A stretch of DNA of 25,171 bases from Euryarchaeota archaeon UBA438 (GCA_002504435.1 DAQP01000053.1:1-25171), one strand, 5' to 3'; positions 16,843 to 25,171 are shown, counted from the stretch's first letter. Notes: generated by a model not told the origin, from the letters alone. Translations and numbers: made by a program.

Positions 16843-17909
16843 GGCTTTCCCACATTGACAGGATGAGGGCGATAGCGGTACTTTGCATGGTGCAAGTTCA
16901 CACTGCGGCCATTATTCCCCCCAGGGGGATGAGCGTTGATGACCCTGCTGCATTTGTGGCTGCTGCGTTCGGCGGCATGGCTGCACCCATGTTCGTGATG
17001 ATTTCGGGTTGGGGCATCCATAAGAGTGCTGTTCGCAGGGTCGCTGAAGGCCGTAATGGGGGGTCGGCCTGGATTTCTTGGTTGATACCCAGGGTAGCGC
17101 TACTTGCCATCTGCCAAATCTTGGTCAACGTTCTGCTCAATGTCGAAAGGGGCGGGAGGTTCGAGTGGTACACCCCGGGAGTCCTGACTCTGCTTGCAAT
17201 AGCGGCCCTTATTTCTCCGATTCTAGCAAAGCTAGGAGTCAAAGTCAGGGCATCTCTGATGCTGGTCATGGCAGCTTCCCCTGTTTTTCTGGGTGATGCT
17301 GCCGGCCTCGGAGGTTTTTGGGAGAGGGTATACTCTGTCGGAGCCTACGAATGGGTGGCTAGGCTACTATGGAACGGAACATATCCGGCTTTACCTTGGT
17401 TGTTCTTCATACTTCTAGGTACTCTGATCTACGACCTATCCGAGAATAGGAATGTGCGGGAGCGTTTTGTCGCCATAGGTCTGGCATTAACGACGGTCAC
17501 TATTGCAGTCGCGGAGGCAGAGGGGACTCCCTGGGCCCTCACCGAGGGGAACGCGATTCTGACATTCTTCCCGGCCAGTCCCGCATTCCTAGTGGTTTCA
17601 GGAACACTCGCAGTTCTAGCACACAGAATACTAGAGGGTGATGAGGGAGGCGGGGGCAAGCCTTGGAGGGGGGACGGTCTTTCGTTCCTCGAACCCCTGG
17701 GGAAGATCACTCTAACTGTCTATGTCGCTCACTTCGCTGTACTCGGAGTGGTTGCTTCAGCGATGCAAGGTGAGCCGGAGCTGGAGCTAGTCCCTGCGTT
17801 CACTGCAACCATCGGTCACACGCTAATCTGGATACCATTGGCGATAATGCATCAACGACACTGTCCGAAACTTAGCCTTGAAGAACTACTTCGAAGAGTT
17901 AGCAATTAA
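16839..17909 (+). CDS. Multi-pass membrane acyltransferase-like protein (HGSNAT_cat / DUF1624-DUF418 type)
   Basis: The 356-residue protein has about nine or ten hydrophobic helices. It opens with HIDRMRAIAVLCMVQVHTAA, the arginine-and-histidine first helix typical of membrane acyltransferases of the heparan-alpha-glucosaminide N-acetyltransferase and DUF418 groups. Further family-like landmarks are APMFVMISGWGI near residue 50, YPALPWLFFILLGTLIYD near residue 190, and PLGKITLTVYVAHFAVLG near residue 290. Such proteins move acetyl or other acyl groups from cytoplasmic acyl-CoA to an outer acceptor, often a sugar. The GTG start at 16839 overlaps the phosphorylase stop (GTGA), with Shine-Dalgarno GAGGTGA 4 bp upstream, so translation is probably coupled. 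The link between an acyltransferase and nucleoside salvage is unclear. The gene ends 5 bp from the convergent lipoprotein gene. Confidence 0.75.
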   Translation: MRLSHIDRMRAIAVLCMVQVHTAAIIPPRGMSVDDPAAFVAAAFGGMAAPMFVMISGWGIHKSAVRRVAEGRNGGSAWISWLIPRVALLAICQILVNVLLNVERGGRFEWYTPGVLTLLAIAALISPILAKLGVKVRASLMLVMAASPVFLGDAAGLGGFWERVYSVGAYEWVARLLWNGTYPALPWLFFILLGTLIYDLSENRNVRERFVAIGLALTTVTIAVAEAEGTPWALTEGNAILTFFPASPAFLVVSGTLAVLAHRILEGDEGGGGKPWRGDGLSFLEPLGKITLTVYVAHFAVLGVVASAMQGEPELELVPAFTATIGHTLIWIPLAIMHQRHCPKLSLEELLRRVSN

Positions 17910-17914
17910 GTGAC

Positions 17915-20900
17915 TCAGTCTGGAAGATAGTCCGTTGTCCAATTTATTGGGCCGAACCAAAATGAGCCTCCCTCATTAGAGGCCATAATTCTGCCATAGT
18001 AATTAGCACCACAACAAGTCAAACCAGAAACGACTTGTGAGTGATTGCCGACTGTTGTACTGCCGAAACTAGTGCTGCCATCCCAACCCGAAGTCTGGTT
18101 ACCCATGTCCGTTGTGCCATAGTAGAACATGAGAGTTGTATTCGTACCATTGTCGTAAGTCTCCCAAGATATTGTAGTGGAGGTGGCATCAGATGGGTCC
18201 GGTGAAGAAAGGTTTCGAAGAATGGCTGCGTAGGCATAGTACTCTCCACGCAAAGGATCGTCGACCCAAACGGGAAGATGTTCCAGTGCATCAAAGGTCC
18301 CCTGAGTGAGCGGGAAGCCCCATGCTGCGTGGTATGGTGCTAGGTTGTACCCTGTCGAGTTCGAAAGATGCAGGACCCATGCATTGAACTCCTCCACGTC
18401 ACCCACTGGAACCTCTGCGGTTGGGAGTGTGTAGTAGACGCTGAGAGCCTCGGTAATCGGTCCCCATCCCCATTCCTCCTTGATGATCAAATAGGTGTCG
18501 AGAGCTGTCCATACGGACCAGTTTGAGATGTTCGAGCCATCATCGAAGTAGTTTCTCATCCGCGATTCCCTCTGGGCGGGATCCACGGCCCCATGGCCCT
18601 CCACTCCGACTAAGTCCTCCATCAGATACACGCTAGCGAAGTTGCATCCCGTCTCTGTGGTCCCTGGCAATGTGGACGGCATCCACTGATGATTGTGGCC
18701 TAGCTCGTGGAACATCCCCCAATCGCCGTTCTCGGACATGTATGAGAGATTGACAACTCCAGCGACACTGAGATCGTGTGCCATGAAGGGGTATCCGGAA
18801 TGCATCCATCCAGCAGAAATCTGGACATCGAAAACCGCCCTCTCAACTCTCGGCCATGGCTCATATCCATACAACTCATGTTCCATCGAGAGGGCTTCGT
18901 CCCACCATTCCATTAGGCCAGAAGGATTGTTCAATTCCCTTATCTCATAACTGGGCACTGTCATGATGAAATTGTTAGAAACCAACTCTGCCCAAGGGGC
19001 TGGGTAATCCCTCTGCAGGTATATCCACTCAAAGTCGGATGTCTCATTGAGAACGAACATTGGCGCCCTTACTGCTCCACCGATGGCGACGTCGAATTCG
19101 CCGAATTCCGATCCGGCGGGTATTGCAACATAGATTGGTCCGCCGAATGCGTTTCCTACATCTGCTGTATACGTGCAAACACCGGTTTCCTCGCAGGTAT
19201 CTAATGTGGTGGTGTTGTCTATCCACCAATACCTGTGAATCTTGGAGTGCCTCTTAATGACGTCCTTGCCCCAGAGACTGTCTGTGTGCGCACCTATCAG
19301 AATCCAGAACCCCAACTCAGATACTTCCGGGCTAACTGTAACTGAGATTACCTCTCCAGGGGGTGCATAGAGTCCGGTGGACATTCGTAGACTGCTTCGT
19401 GCGCCCGAATACCCGAAATTCGAGGGTAGTCCAGATTGGTTCCCATCGATGGTAACCGTTCGAGAGACCCTAGAGGCATTGGAGGGGACCTCCCCCGGGA
19501 ATTCCGTATGGCTTGGATGGACGGGGAGCTCGTTGGCAGGAAGTCTCTGGGTCAAGGCTTCCTCCAGCCTCAGAATCACATCGGCAACGGGATCTGCCCC
19601 TAAGTCATGTCCTGTTGAGCTCCAAAGCGTGCTGTATGGAATCACAGTCCATCCAGTGGAGTTTACCAGTTCCCTCAGAGGCGTCCAGAATTCCGGGAAG
19701 TCAAGTGGGACGATTACTGTGCAGTCGGAAATTGATGAGTAGGCGATTGCGGCTTCCGCACTAGACAGCTCGACCCCCTCAACCCTGTCGGCATAGATTC
19801 CCTCGATTGCATTATGAGGGGTGTAATACATGTCAGGAATCTCGAAGTTGATGTCGTTGTACCCCCAATCTGAGGATACCATCAGGCCTGTTGTCTTGGA
19901 AATCTTGTTTCCTGGATAATTGTGTGGAACATCGGAGTTTGAGTATGACCAATACCATGCGTGACCGCCCATTATCACTCCTCCTCCACCGAGCAGAAAC
20001 TGCTCTATTGCCATGTTGTCATCGTCATCATGCCCATTCCAGAACTCGTCCAGAAGGCAATCCACCTGAGAGAGGTCATCGGGAGTAACTGATAGGTGTA
20101 CAGAATGACCTTCGGCCCTGAGTTCATCCTCCCAGTGATCGAATCCTGCGCCATAGGCAAGACCGACATTTGCTGCCTCCCCACACACCCATTCCACTGC
20201 CCTGAAGTTGAATTCATGGTTCTGTGTGACCCAGCTTTCATGTCCGAGGCCAATCATCTTCCCCCTGCCGACGTGACTAGCGGATACAACGGTGGAGTCT
20301 GTCGAATCCCTGCCTAGTGGGAAAGACCACTTGCCTATGGGCAGAATAAGTGATGACCACCCTCCCCAATCTGCGTCATCGAGTCCTCTCAGCAGCTCGT
20401 TCTGATCGGCCCTCAAGTCATGGACTGCAATCCATATGTTCAGACCGGCTGAACCTCCTGTGTTATTGGCCCAGATGGTATACTGTTGCCAGTCAGATCT
20501 CGTTTCCGGGACTCCAGAAATTGTGCCATTCTGGAATAGCGTTATCCCTTCTGGAAGAGGGGGGGAAACTTCCCATGTGTCAATGTCTGGGCCGTCGTTT
20601 GTGGCTAGGATGGTGATGCTTTCATTGGACTTGAGTGCGAATTCATTGGCTGGCCAGTGAATTGCGTCTGGAGGCATGCTAGTAATCCTGAATCCAACCT
20701 CGGTAGTGGATGATCCCCCTGAGTTGTTGGCCCAAATCCTGTGGTGAGTCCATGGTTGTAAGGAAGTCGAGTTGCCACTAATTGCGCCTGTTGATGAATC
20801 AAAGGAGAATCCGTCTGGAAGGCTTGGGCTTACCTCCCATGTCGAGGGAGTCCCTCCATTGATGTGTGGAATCACAGAACCAATGCCCTCTCCGATTCTT

Positions 20901-21943
20901 AGATCGAACTCCGAAGGCTCGTAAATCAGCCCAGTGGGCGATTCCTCGAATATCTGGATTAGGATATTGACCGATGAAGAGCCCCCTGTGTTGTACGCTG
21001 TAACCGTGTACTGCAGAACTTGTTGGGGATACAATGGCATTCCCGTAATTGAGCCGTCTGTCTGATCGATGTACAGTCCCTCGGGCAGAGGCGGTGAAAC
21101 TGCCCATGTGAGGTGCCCGCCCCCGTCCACGTTGGGTGTAGCGACTGCTTCTTCATCTGTCATCCAGAAGAATGGCTGACCGGGATAATTTAGTCCACTA
21201 GGTGGCTCATGCAGTGTAATGATACGAATCTGTGTGGATGCCCCCCCTCCGATGTTTGAAGCCGTGACTGTGTGGTTGGAGTCTCCTAATGAAGAGGGGT
21301 TCCCCTGAATCGAACCGTCCTCTAGGATCTGGAAACCAGGGGGGAGAGGGGGGTCGACCTCCCATGAATCTGCATCCCCGCCTTGTACCAATGGGGCATA
21401 GACCTCGCAAAATCCACCCATCTCGCATGACAGTACCTCGATCAGGTACTGAACGGAGGATGGGCCCGGGGGGATAACCTCGATTTCGATAAGAGAAGTC
21501 GTCTGCCCTGCCGCATTTGACGCGATTATTGTATAGCCAGTCATAATTGTGCGTACTTCCGGAGTCCCGCTTATTTCCCCGGTTTGTTGGTCCAGCGAGA
21601 GGCCGTCCGGGAGTCTCGGATTGACTAACCAATTTTGTGGGCCATCGCCATTGAAGCTAGGGGTCAGAGTCTGAATCTCTGCACCTGAAATTAGAGTCAT
21701 TTTCTCTACTCCGTATGAAAGTGAAGAGGGCATTATCATGGCCCTACAGTAGTCTCCGGTGAAAATCTGCAAGGAAGTGCAGTCGTCCTCGGTGATCACT
21801 GGGACGAAACAATCCTGATGAGAGGGTTGTTCCTTGCAATCAACGTCGATTTCCGCGTCTCCGCCCTGATCAAACAGGCCCAAGCAGCCGGATGTGAGCA
21901 TCAGAAAGGTGAGCATCAGAGCAGTCGCTGACTCGCTGCGCAT
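17915..21943 (-). CDS. Giant surface lipoprotein: Ig-like repeats, TCAF-like domain and M60 zinc peptidase
   Basis: The 1342-residue protein starts with a lipoprotein signal (lipobox LTSGC, cysteine at 20). Residues about 70-510 hold five putative-Ig repeats, each with a phrase like PPLPEGLxxxxxxGxIxGxP. Residues about 550-700 resemble the GATase-like domain of vertebrate TCAF/FAM115 proteins: GKMIGLGHESW, RAVEWVCG, and FLLGGGGVIMGGHAWYWSYS followed by YPGNKIS. Residues about 830-1200 are an M60-type (enhancin-like) peptidase: STGLYAPPGEVISV, IGAHTD, FGGPIYVAIP, and zinc ligands H1079, H1083 and E1097 within FHELGHNHQ. An FN3-like domain ends the protein (about 1250-1342). M60 enzymes cleave mucin-type glycoproteins, so digestion of extracellular glycoproteins is likely. 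A TATA-like CTTATTC sits 27 bp before the ATG, in the 33-bp gap after glyA. Confidence 0.88.
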   Translation of the reverse strand: MRSESATALMLTFLMLTSGCLGLFDQGGDAEIDVDCKEQPSHQDCFVPVITEDDCTSLQIFTGDYCRAMIMPSSLSYGVEKMTLISGAEIQTLTPSFNGDGPQNWLVNPRLPDGLSLDQQTGEISGTPEVRTIMTGYTIIASNAAGQTTSLIEIEVIPPGPSSVQYLIEVLSCEMGGFCEVYAPLVQGGDADSWEVDPPLPPGFQILEDGSIQGNPSSLGDSNHTVTASNIGGGASTQIRIITLHEPPSGLNYPGQPFFWMTDEEAVATPNVDGGGHLTWAVSPPLPEGLYIDQTDGSITGMPLYPQQVLQYTVTAYNTGGSSSVNILIQIFEESPTGLIYEPSEFDLRIGEGIGSVIPHINGGTPSTWEVSPSLPDGFSFDSSTGAISGNSTSLQPWTHHRIWANNSGGSSTTEVGFRITSMPPDAIHWPANEFALKSNESITILATNDGPDIDTWEVSPPLPEGITLFQNGTISGVPETRSDWQQYTIWANNTGGSAGLNIWIAVHDLRADQNELLRGLDDADWGGWSSLILPIGKWSFPLGRDSTDSTVVSASHVGRGKMIGLGHESWVTQNHEFNFRAVEWVCGEAANVGLAYGAGFDHWEDELRAEGHSVHLSVTPDDLSQVDCLLDEFWNGHDDDDNMAIEQFLLGGGGVIMGGHAWYWSYSNSDVPHNYPGNKISKTTGLMVSSDWGYNDINFEIPDMYYTPHNAIEGIYADRVEGVELSSAEAAIAYSSISDCTVIVPLDFPEFWTPLRELVNSTGWTVIPYSTLWSSTGHDLGADPVADVILRLEEALTQRLPANELPVHPSHTEFPGEVPSNASRVSRTVTIDGNQSGLPSNFGYSGARSSLRMSTGLYAPPGEVISVTVSPEVSELGFWILIGAHTDSLWGKDVIKRHSKIHRYWWIDNTTTLDTCEETGVCTYTADVGNAFGGPIYVAIPAGSEFGEFDVAIGGAVRAPMFVLNETSDFEWIYLQRDYPAPWAELVSNNFIMTVPSYEIRELNNPSGLMEWWDEALSMEHELYGYEPWPRVERAVFDVQISAGWMHSGYPFMAHDLSVAGVVNLSYMSENGDWGMFHELGHNHQWMPSTLPGTTETGCNFASVYLMEDLVGVEGHGAVDPAQRESRMRNYFDDGSNISNWSVWTALDTYLIIKEEWGWGPITEALSVYYTLPTAEVPVGDVEEFNAWVLHLSNSTGYNLAPYHAAWGFPLTQGTFDALEHLPVWVDDPLRGEYYAYAAILRNLSSPDPSDATSTTISWETYDNGTNTTLMFYYGTTDMGNQTSGWDGSTSFGSTTVGNHSQVVSGLTCCGANYYGRIMASNEGGSFWFGPINWTTDYLPD

Positions 21944-21966
21944 AGCCTTGGGTAAAGGGGCGACGT

Positions 21967-21973
21967 GAATAAG
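21967..21973 (-). promoter_or_regulatory. TATA-like box for the M60 lipoprotein gene
   Basis: CTTATTC on the minus strand is centred 27 bp before the ATG at 21943 and lies just past the glyA stop at 21977. The spacing fits a leaderless archaeal promoter, implying that the lipoprotein gene is transcribed separately from glyA despite the 33-bp gap. Confidence 0.4.
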
Positions 21974-21976
21974 TTG

Positions 21977-23257
21977 TCATATTCCCGGATACGCGGGACC
22001 TTCCTCGAAGCAGTATCTGACAGTCTGGAAATTAGACTTGAAGGACGATACTTCCGAACTGACCGATGACGGGTCGTCCTCGTGTATCAGCGCCCTTGCG
22101 AAAAAGCGTGCCACGTCCTGCATCTCATCGACGCCCATCCCTACTCGAGTCAGTTCTGGGACCCCTAGCCTCAGGCCACTTGGTCCGGACATGGCCTTAG
22201 TATCACCCGGTAGCATATTCATGTTGGTAATTATTCCACAATCCTCGAGAGTCTGTGCGGCCCTCATTCCAGCCCCCGAGTCTGGGCCACCGTGGCGGGT
22301 TAGGACCTGGTGGCTCTCTGTGAATCCCCTTTCCTCTGCGAGGACGTCGAACCCCTCGGAAGAGAGAGCTGCGCCCAATGCCCGGGCATTTGCCACGATG
22401 TCCTTGGCATAGTCAACACCGAACTCCTCGAACTCAGCCAGAGCCACGACCTTTCCTGCTACGTGATGCAGGTGGTACGATGAGCAAGTCCCTGGGAAAA
22501 TTGAGTTGTTGAGTTTCTTCTGTAGCGATTTGTCATCGGAATTGGATAGAAGGAATCCCCCCTGGGGCCCAGGGAATGTCTTGTGGCTGGACCCTGTCAT
22601 TACGTCTGCGCCCTCATGGAGTGGATCTTGGAACTGCCCCCCAGCAATCAAACCGAGTACATGTGCGCCATCATACATCACCTTCGCCCCAACTTCATGC
22701 GCTGCATCTGAGAGTTCTGAGAGTGGTGTCGGAAACAGGAATACTGACTGGCCAAAGAGTGCTAGTTGCGGTTCGGCCTCCCTGATTAGCGCGCAGGACG
22801 CATCAATATCTGGCTCCATCCTTTCCTCGTCCCAAGGATATGTTACGAGATCTAGCCCCCTTAGCCCAACTGCCCCCATTCTTGCGTGGGAGATGTGGCC
22901 TCCATCGGCTGTTGACACGGCTGTAATCCTATCACCTGGCCTAGCTAGTGCCTTGAGGGCGCCTATGTTAGACACTGTTCCTGAAGTCGACTGGATATTG
23001 GCAAAGCCACAGTTGAAAACACGCTTCGCTAGGTCTATCCCTATCTCCTCGATGGTATCGAAATCGTCGCACCCCTGGTAGTACCTCTTCCCAGGTAGCC
23101 CCTCCGCGTACCTGCCGTGCAGGTCCGAGTCGCACGCTTTACGGACCAATGGGCTGAGTATGTTCTCACTGGCTATCATTGGTAGGCTGTCTCGATAATG
23201 CCGACCAGATGCGTCGATGGCATCGAGAACCTGTTCGGCGGCCCCTCTGGGACTCAT
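21977..23257 (-). CDS. glyA: Serine hydroxymethyltransferase
   Basis: This PLP enzyme interconverts serine and glycine while charging a folate-type carrier with a one-carbon unit. The protein is 426 residues, normal for the family. It shows MIASENILSP (about 27-36), RYAEGLPGKRYYQGCD (about 49-64), the PLP-contacting DGGHISH (about 118-124) and YDGAHVLGLIAGG (195-207), and the Schiff-base lysine K226 in TGSSHKTFPGPQGG. PSGLRLGVPELTRVGM lies near the C-terminus. The frame extends eight codons to a TTG at 23281, but the ATG at 23257 is the better start. Its glycine product feeds PurD, encoded elsewhere in the window, although the two are not in one operon. Whether the carrier is tetrahydrofolate or a methanopterin cannot be read from sequence. 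Confidence 0.96.
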   Translation of the reverse strand: MSPRGAAEQVLDAIDASGRHYRDSLPMIASENILSPLVRKACDSDLHGRYAEGLPGKRYYQGCDDFDTIEEIGIDLAKRVFNCGFANIQSTSGTVSNIGALKALARPGDRITAVSTADGGHISHARMGAVGLRGLDLVTYPWDEERMEPDIDASCALIREAEPQLALFGQSVFLFPTPLSELSDAAHEVGAKVMYDGAHVLGLIAGGQFQDPLHEGADVMTGSSHKTFPGPQGGFLLSNSDDKSLQKKLNNSIFPGTCSSYHLHHVAGKVVALAEFEEFGVDYAKDIVANARALGAALSSEGFDVLAEERGFTESHQVLTRHGGPDSGAGMRAAQTLEDCGIITNMNMLPGDTKAMSGPSGLRLGVPELTRVGMGVDEMQDVARFFARALIHEDDPSSVSSEVSSFKSNFQTVRYCFEEGPAYPGI

Positions 23258-23335
23258 GTCGATGCATCGGGAACAGGTCAAAGATGTTAACGGAGAATGC
23301 AGTGAAAGCCTCTAGCTCGAGATTTCCACCCAAGC

Positions 23336-23343
23336 GTTAATTG
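23336..23343 (+). promoter_or_regulatory. TATA-like box for the calcium-repeat surface protein gene
   Basis: GTTAATTG is centred about 26 bp before the ATG at 23366, the spacing of leaderless archaeal promoters. It lies in the 108-bp gap between the divergent glyA and surface protein genes; the rest of that gap shows no clear feature. Confidence 0.4.
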
Positions 23344-23365
23344 ATTCTCTACCCCTCTGAGCATC

Positions 23366-25171
23366 ATGAGCCGCCGCCATGTGCTGACTCCACTACTGAT
23401 TGCCATACTGATGCTTACCTCGACCTACAACGTTTCAGCAACGGATTCTGACGGAGATGGGACTGATGACGCGAATGATGCGTTCCCAAATGATCCTTGT
23501 GCGGACACGGACACAGATGGGGACGGGATGCCAGACACACTGGCTAGTGGCTGCTCTGGAACATATGTCGTTGCGTACACCTCATTTGAGGAGCCATTCA
23601 CCATTTCGACTGTGAAGTACACAGACACTGGAAATGAGAGTATTGACAGGTATCTTTGGAATAATGCAAATGAGCCCCATGTCGCACACAACCAGACCAC
23701 TGGTTCGGAGATGGGATTCTCACTTTACTACGAATCCAATGGTGGTGTTGGGCTGACTGATGGTGACTACTTTGGGACCATCAACTACACTGGGACGGTT
23801 GGAAATTTCACTGACGGAGACAATGGCTACCAGATGTCGGATGTGGATGGGATTACGACTCTACAGCTAGACAACGTAACTGCTGAATCCCTTACCTTTG
23901 ACATGTTCCTGCAAGACACTGGATACGAGACATCTTCCCCTGTGGACTACCTAATCATCACATTCAGAGGCTCTAACTCCGACATCTCGATATTGGACAC
24001 AACCGGTTATGATATCGATTCCAGTTACTCATCATACCTAGGGACTTGGACATCCACCACCGTAAGTATCTCTGCGGCGGGCCAGGGGCACCTAGAAGTG
24101 GAATTCAGCTCCAATTCGGCCATGGAAGCACTCTATCTCGACAATATACAATTCACCTCGTCTTCCCAACTAGTCGAAGACGATGACGACGACAACGACG
24201 GTTGGTCGGACTCCGATGAGGCTACGTGCGGTACAGACCACCTAGACTCCTCTGATTCCCCTGTGGATGCTGATTCTAACGGCATATGTGATGCTCTGGA
24301 AGGGGACGACTTCGATGGCGATGGAATTCCTAATGACGCCGACAACGATGACGACAACGATGGAGTGGAGGACTCGGAAGACGATTTCCCACTAAACCCG
24401 AACGAGACCACTGACACCGACATGGATGGTACGGGCGACAATGCTGATGAGGACGATGATAACGATGGTTGGCCTGACACTGTAGAGGGCGACTGCGGAT
24501 CTGACCCGCTTGATTCCTCTTCAGTACCAATAGACACGGACTCTGATGGAATCTGTGACCCGCTCGATGAAGATACCGATGGGGACGGTGTTGAAGACGG
24601 TGATGATGCATTCCCAAATGACCCCACAGAATGGGATGATTCAGACGGCGACGGGAAGGGCGACAACGTCGATGACGATGACGATAATGACGGAGTCCCT
24701 GACCTTATGGAGGAGAGGTGCTTCTCCGACCCTCTAGATCCTAATTCGGTTCCTACTGATACTGACGGCGACGGGGAATGTGACCCAATTGACTATGACG
24801 ATGATGGAGATGGTTTCACAGACATCAATGAGGGATGGTGCGGGTCTGATCCACTCGACTATAATTCAATACCCGTTGATTCAGATAGTGACGGAGAGTG
24901 CGATTCCATGGACAATGACTCTGATAATGACGGAGTCGACGATGGCGAGGATGCATTTCCTGATGATAACTCCGAGTGGCTAGACACCGATGGAGACGGG
25001 GTCGGGGACAATGCCGATACCGACGATGACGGTGATGGTTGGTCCGATTATGACGAGGGAGATTGTGGTAGTGACGGGATGGACTCGGGATCAACACCTG
25101 AGGACATGGACGGGGACGGGGTCTGCGACGGGCTTGATGACGATATGGACGGGGACGGGGTGGCTGATGCC
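23366..25171 (+). CDS. Secreted calcium-repeat (thrombospondin type 3-like) surface protein, 3' truncated by the window edge
   Basis: The frame is open for 602 codons and leaves the window without a stop. It begins with a signal peptide (MSRRHVLTPLLIAILMLTS, cleavage near residue 25). A first calcium-loop unit (SDGDGTDDANDAFPND) follows at about 27-60. Next is a beta-rich domain at about 65-265, starting near YTSFEEPFTIS and containing GLTDGDYFG and a DNIQF-like end; it looks like a jelly-roll or lectin-like fold, but I cannot name the family. From residue 271 to the edge the protein is a chain of DxDxDG calcium loops. It probably binds calcium and forms a rigid extracellular rod for adhesion or display. 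The C-terminal anchor, if any, lies beyond the window. It is divergent from glyA. Confidence 0.88.
   Translation, partial: MSRRHVLTPLLIAILMLTSTYNVSATDSDGDGTDDANDAFPNDPCADTDTDGDGMPDTLASGCSGTYVVAYTSFEEPFTISTVKYTDTGNESIDRYLWNNANEPHVAHNQTTGSEMGFSLYYESNGGVGLTDGDYFGTINYTGTVGNFTDGDNGYQMSDVDGITTLQLDNVTAESLTFDMFLQDTGYETSSPVDYLIITFRGSNSDISILDTTGYDIDSSYSSYLGTWTSTTVSISAAGQGHLEVEFSSNSAMEALYLDNIQFTSSSQLVEDDDDDNDGWSDSDEATCGTDHLDSSDSPVDADSNGICDALEGDDFDGDGIPNDADNDDDNDGVEDSEDDFPLNPNETTDTDMDGTGDNADEDDDNDGWPDTVEGDCGSDPLDSSSVPIDTDSDGICDPLDEDTDGDGVEDGDDAFPNDPTEWDDSDGDGKGDNVDDDDDNDGVPDLMEERCFSDPLDPNSVPTDTDGDGECDPIDYDDDGDGFTDINEGWCGSDPLDYNSIPVDSDSDGECDSMDNDSDNDGVDDGEDAFPDDNSEWLDTDGDGVGDNADTDDDGDGWSDYDEGDCGSDGMDSGSTPEDMDGDGVCDGLDDDMDGDGVADA
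24176..25171 (+). repeat. Degenerate coding repeat: two kinds of calcium-binding modules
   Basis: This part of the surface protein gene is built from two alternating modules of about 36-48 codons. Module A has the form NDGWxD..E..CGSDPLD..SxPxDxDxDGxCD and contains two cysteines; five copies are visible. Module B has the form DGV.D.EDAFPxDxxEWxDxDGDGxGDNAD; three copies are visible, plus a related half-unit at the protein's N-terminus. The order is A-B-A-B-A-A-B-A up to the edge. At DNA level the repeats are diverged and GAC/GAT-rich rather than identical. Confidence 0.75.

Noticed and set aside
24133..24666. Long minus-strand open frames rich in Ser/Pro opposite the calcium repeats
   Set aside because: They are mirror images of the GAC/GAT-rich coding repeat on the plus strand, with no ribosome site or promoter and no signal of their own.
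24176..25171. Repeat tract considered as a CRISPR array or DNA satellite
   Set aside because: Units are diverged, in frame and encode DxDxDG loops; there are no identical repeats with unique spacers.

Overview
The window looks like a compact stretch of genome from an uncultured marine planktonic euryarchaeon, most likely Marine Group II (Candidatus Poseidoniales). This is an inference from four observations: an archaeal lipid gene (CarS family); leaderless-type promoters with TATA-like boxes about 26 bp before start codons, mixed with Shine-Dalgarno starts; very large secreted proteins rich in Asp/Asn calcium loops; and mid-range base composition. Intergenic gaps are mostly under 110 bp, several genes abut or overlap, and no insertion sequence, phage gene or CRISPR array was seen.

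Layout. Positions 1-2131 hold a minus-strand pair, a CDP-archaeol synthase (carS) followed by purD. Positions 2242-6238 hold three cell-surface proteins of unknown function: a secreted beta-helix-like protein with a C-terminal anchor, a three-helix membrane protein with a large extracellular domain, and a secreted protein with a PGF-CTERM-like sorting signal. A CAU-anticodon tRNA lies at 6328-6404. Positions 6432-9731 hold a tightly coupled pair, a membrane-anchored protein of several OB-fold-like repeats and a TctA/DUF112-type permease. Position 9816 starts an 888-residue protein whose two ends and one internal block resemble the eukaryotic CD36/SR-B scavenger-receptor family. Positions 12547-17909 form a likely operon: a secreted lamin-tail plus phospholipase-D-fold enzyme, a thymidine/pyrimidine-nucleoside phosphorylase, and a multi-pass acyltransferase. 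Positions 17915-21943 encode a giant lipoprotein with Ig-like repeats, a TCAF-like domain and an M60 zinc-peptidase domain. Next come glyA (SHMT) and, at the right edge, a truncated calcium-repeat surface protein.

How it fits together. Housekeeping functions (purine synthesis, one-carbon metabolism, lipid head-group activation) alternate with surface and secreted proteins suited to a heterotroph that captures and degrades polymers. The most interesting points are the CD36-like protein with an enlarged central region, the TCAF-like M60 lipoprotein, and the linkage of a secreted HKD-type phosphodiesterase to a nucleoside phosphorylase, which suggests use of extracellular DNA. All functional assignments come from motif recognition by eye; no database search was run.
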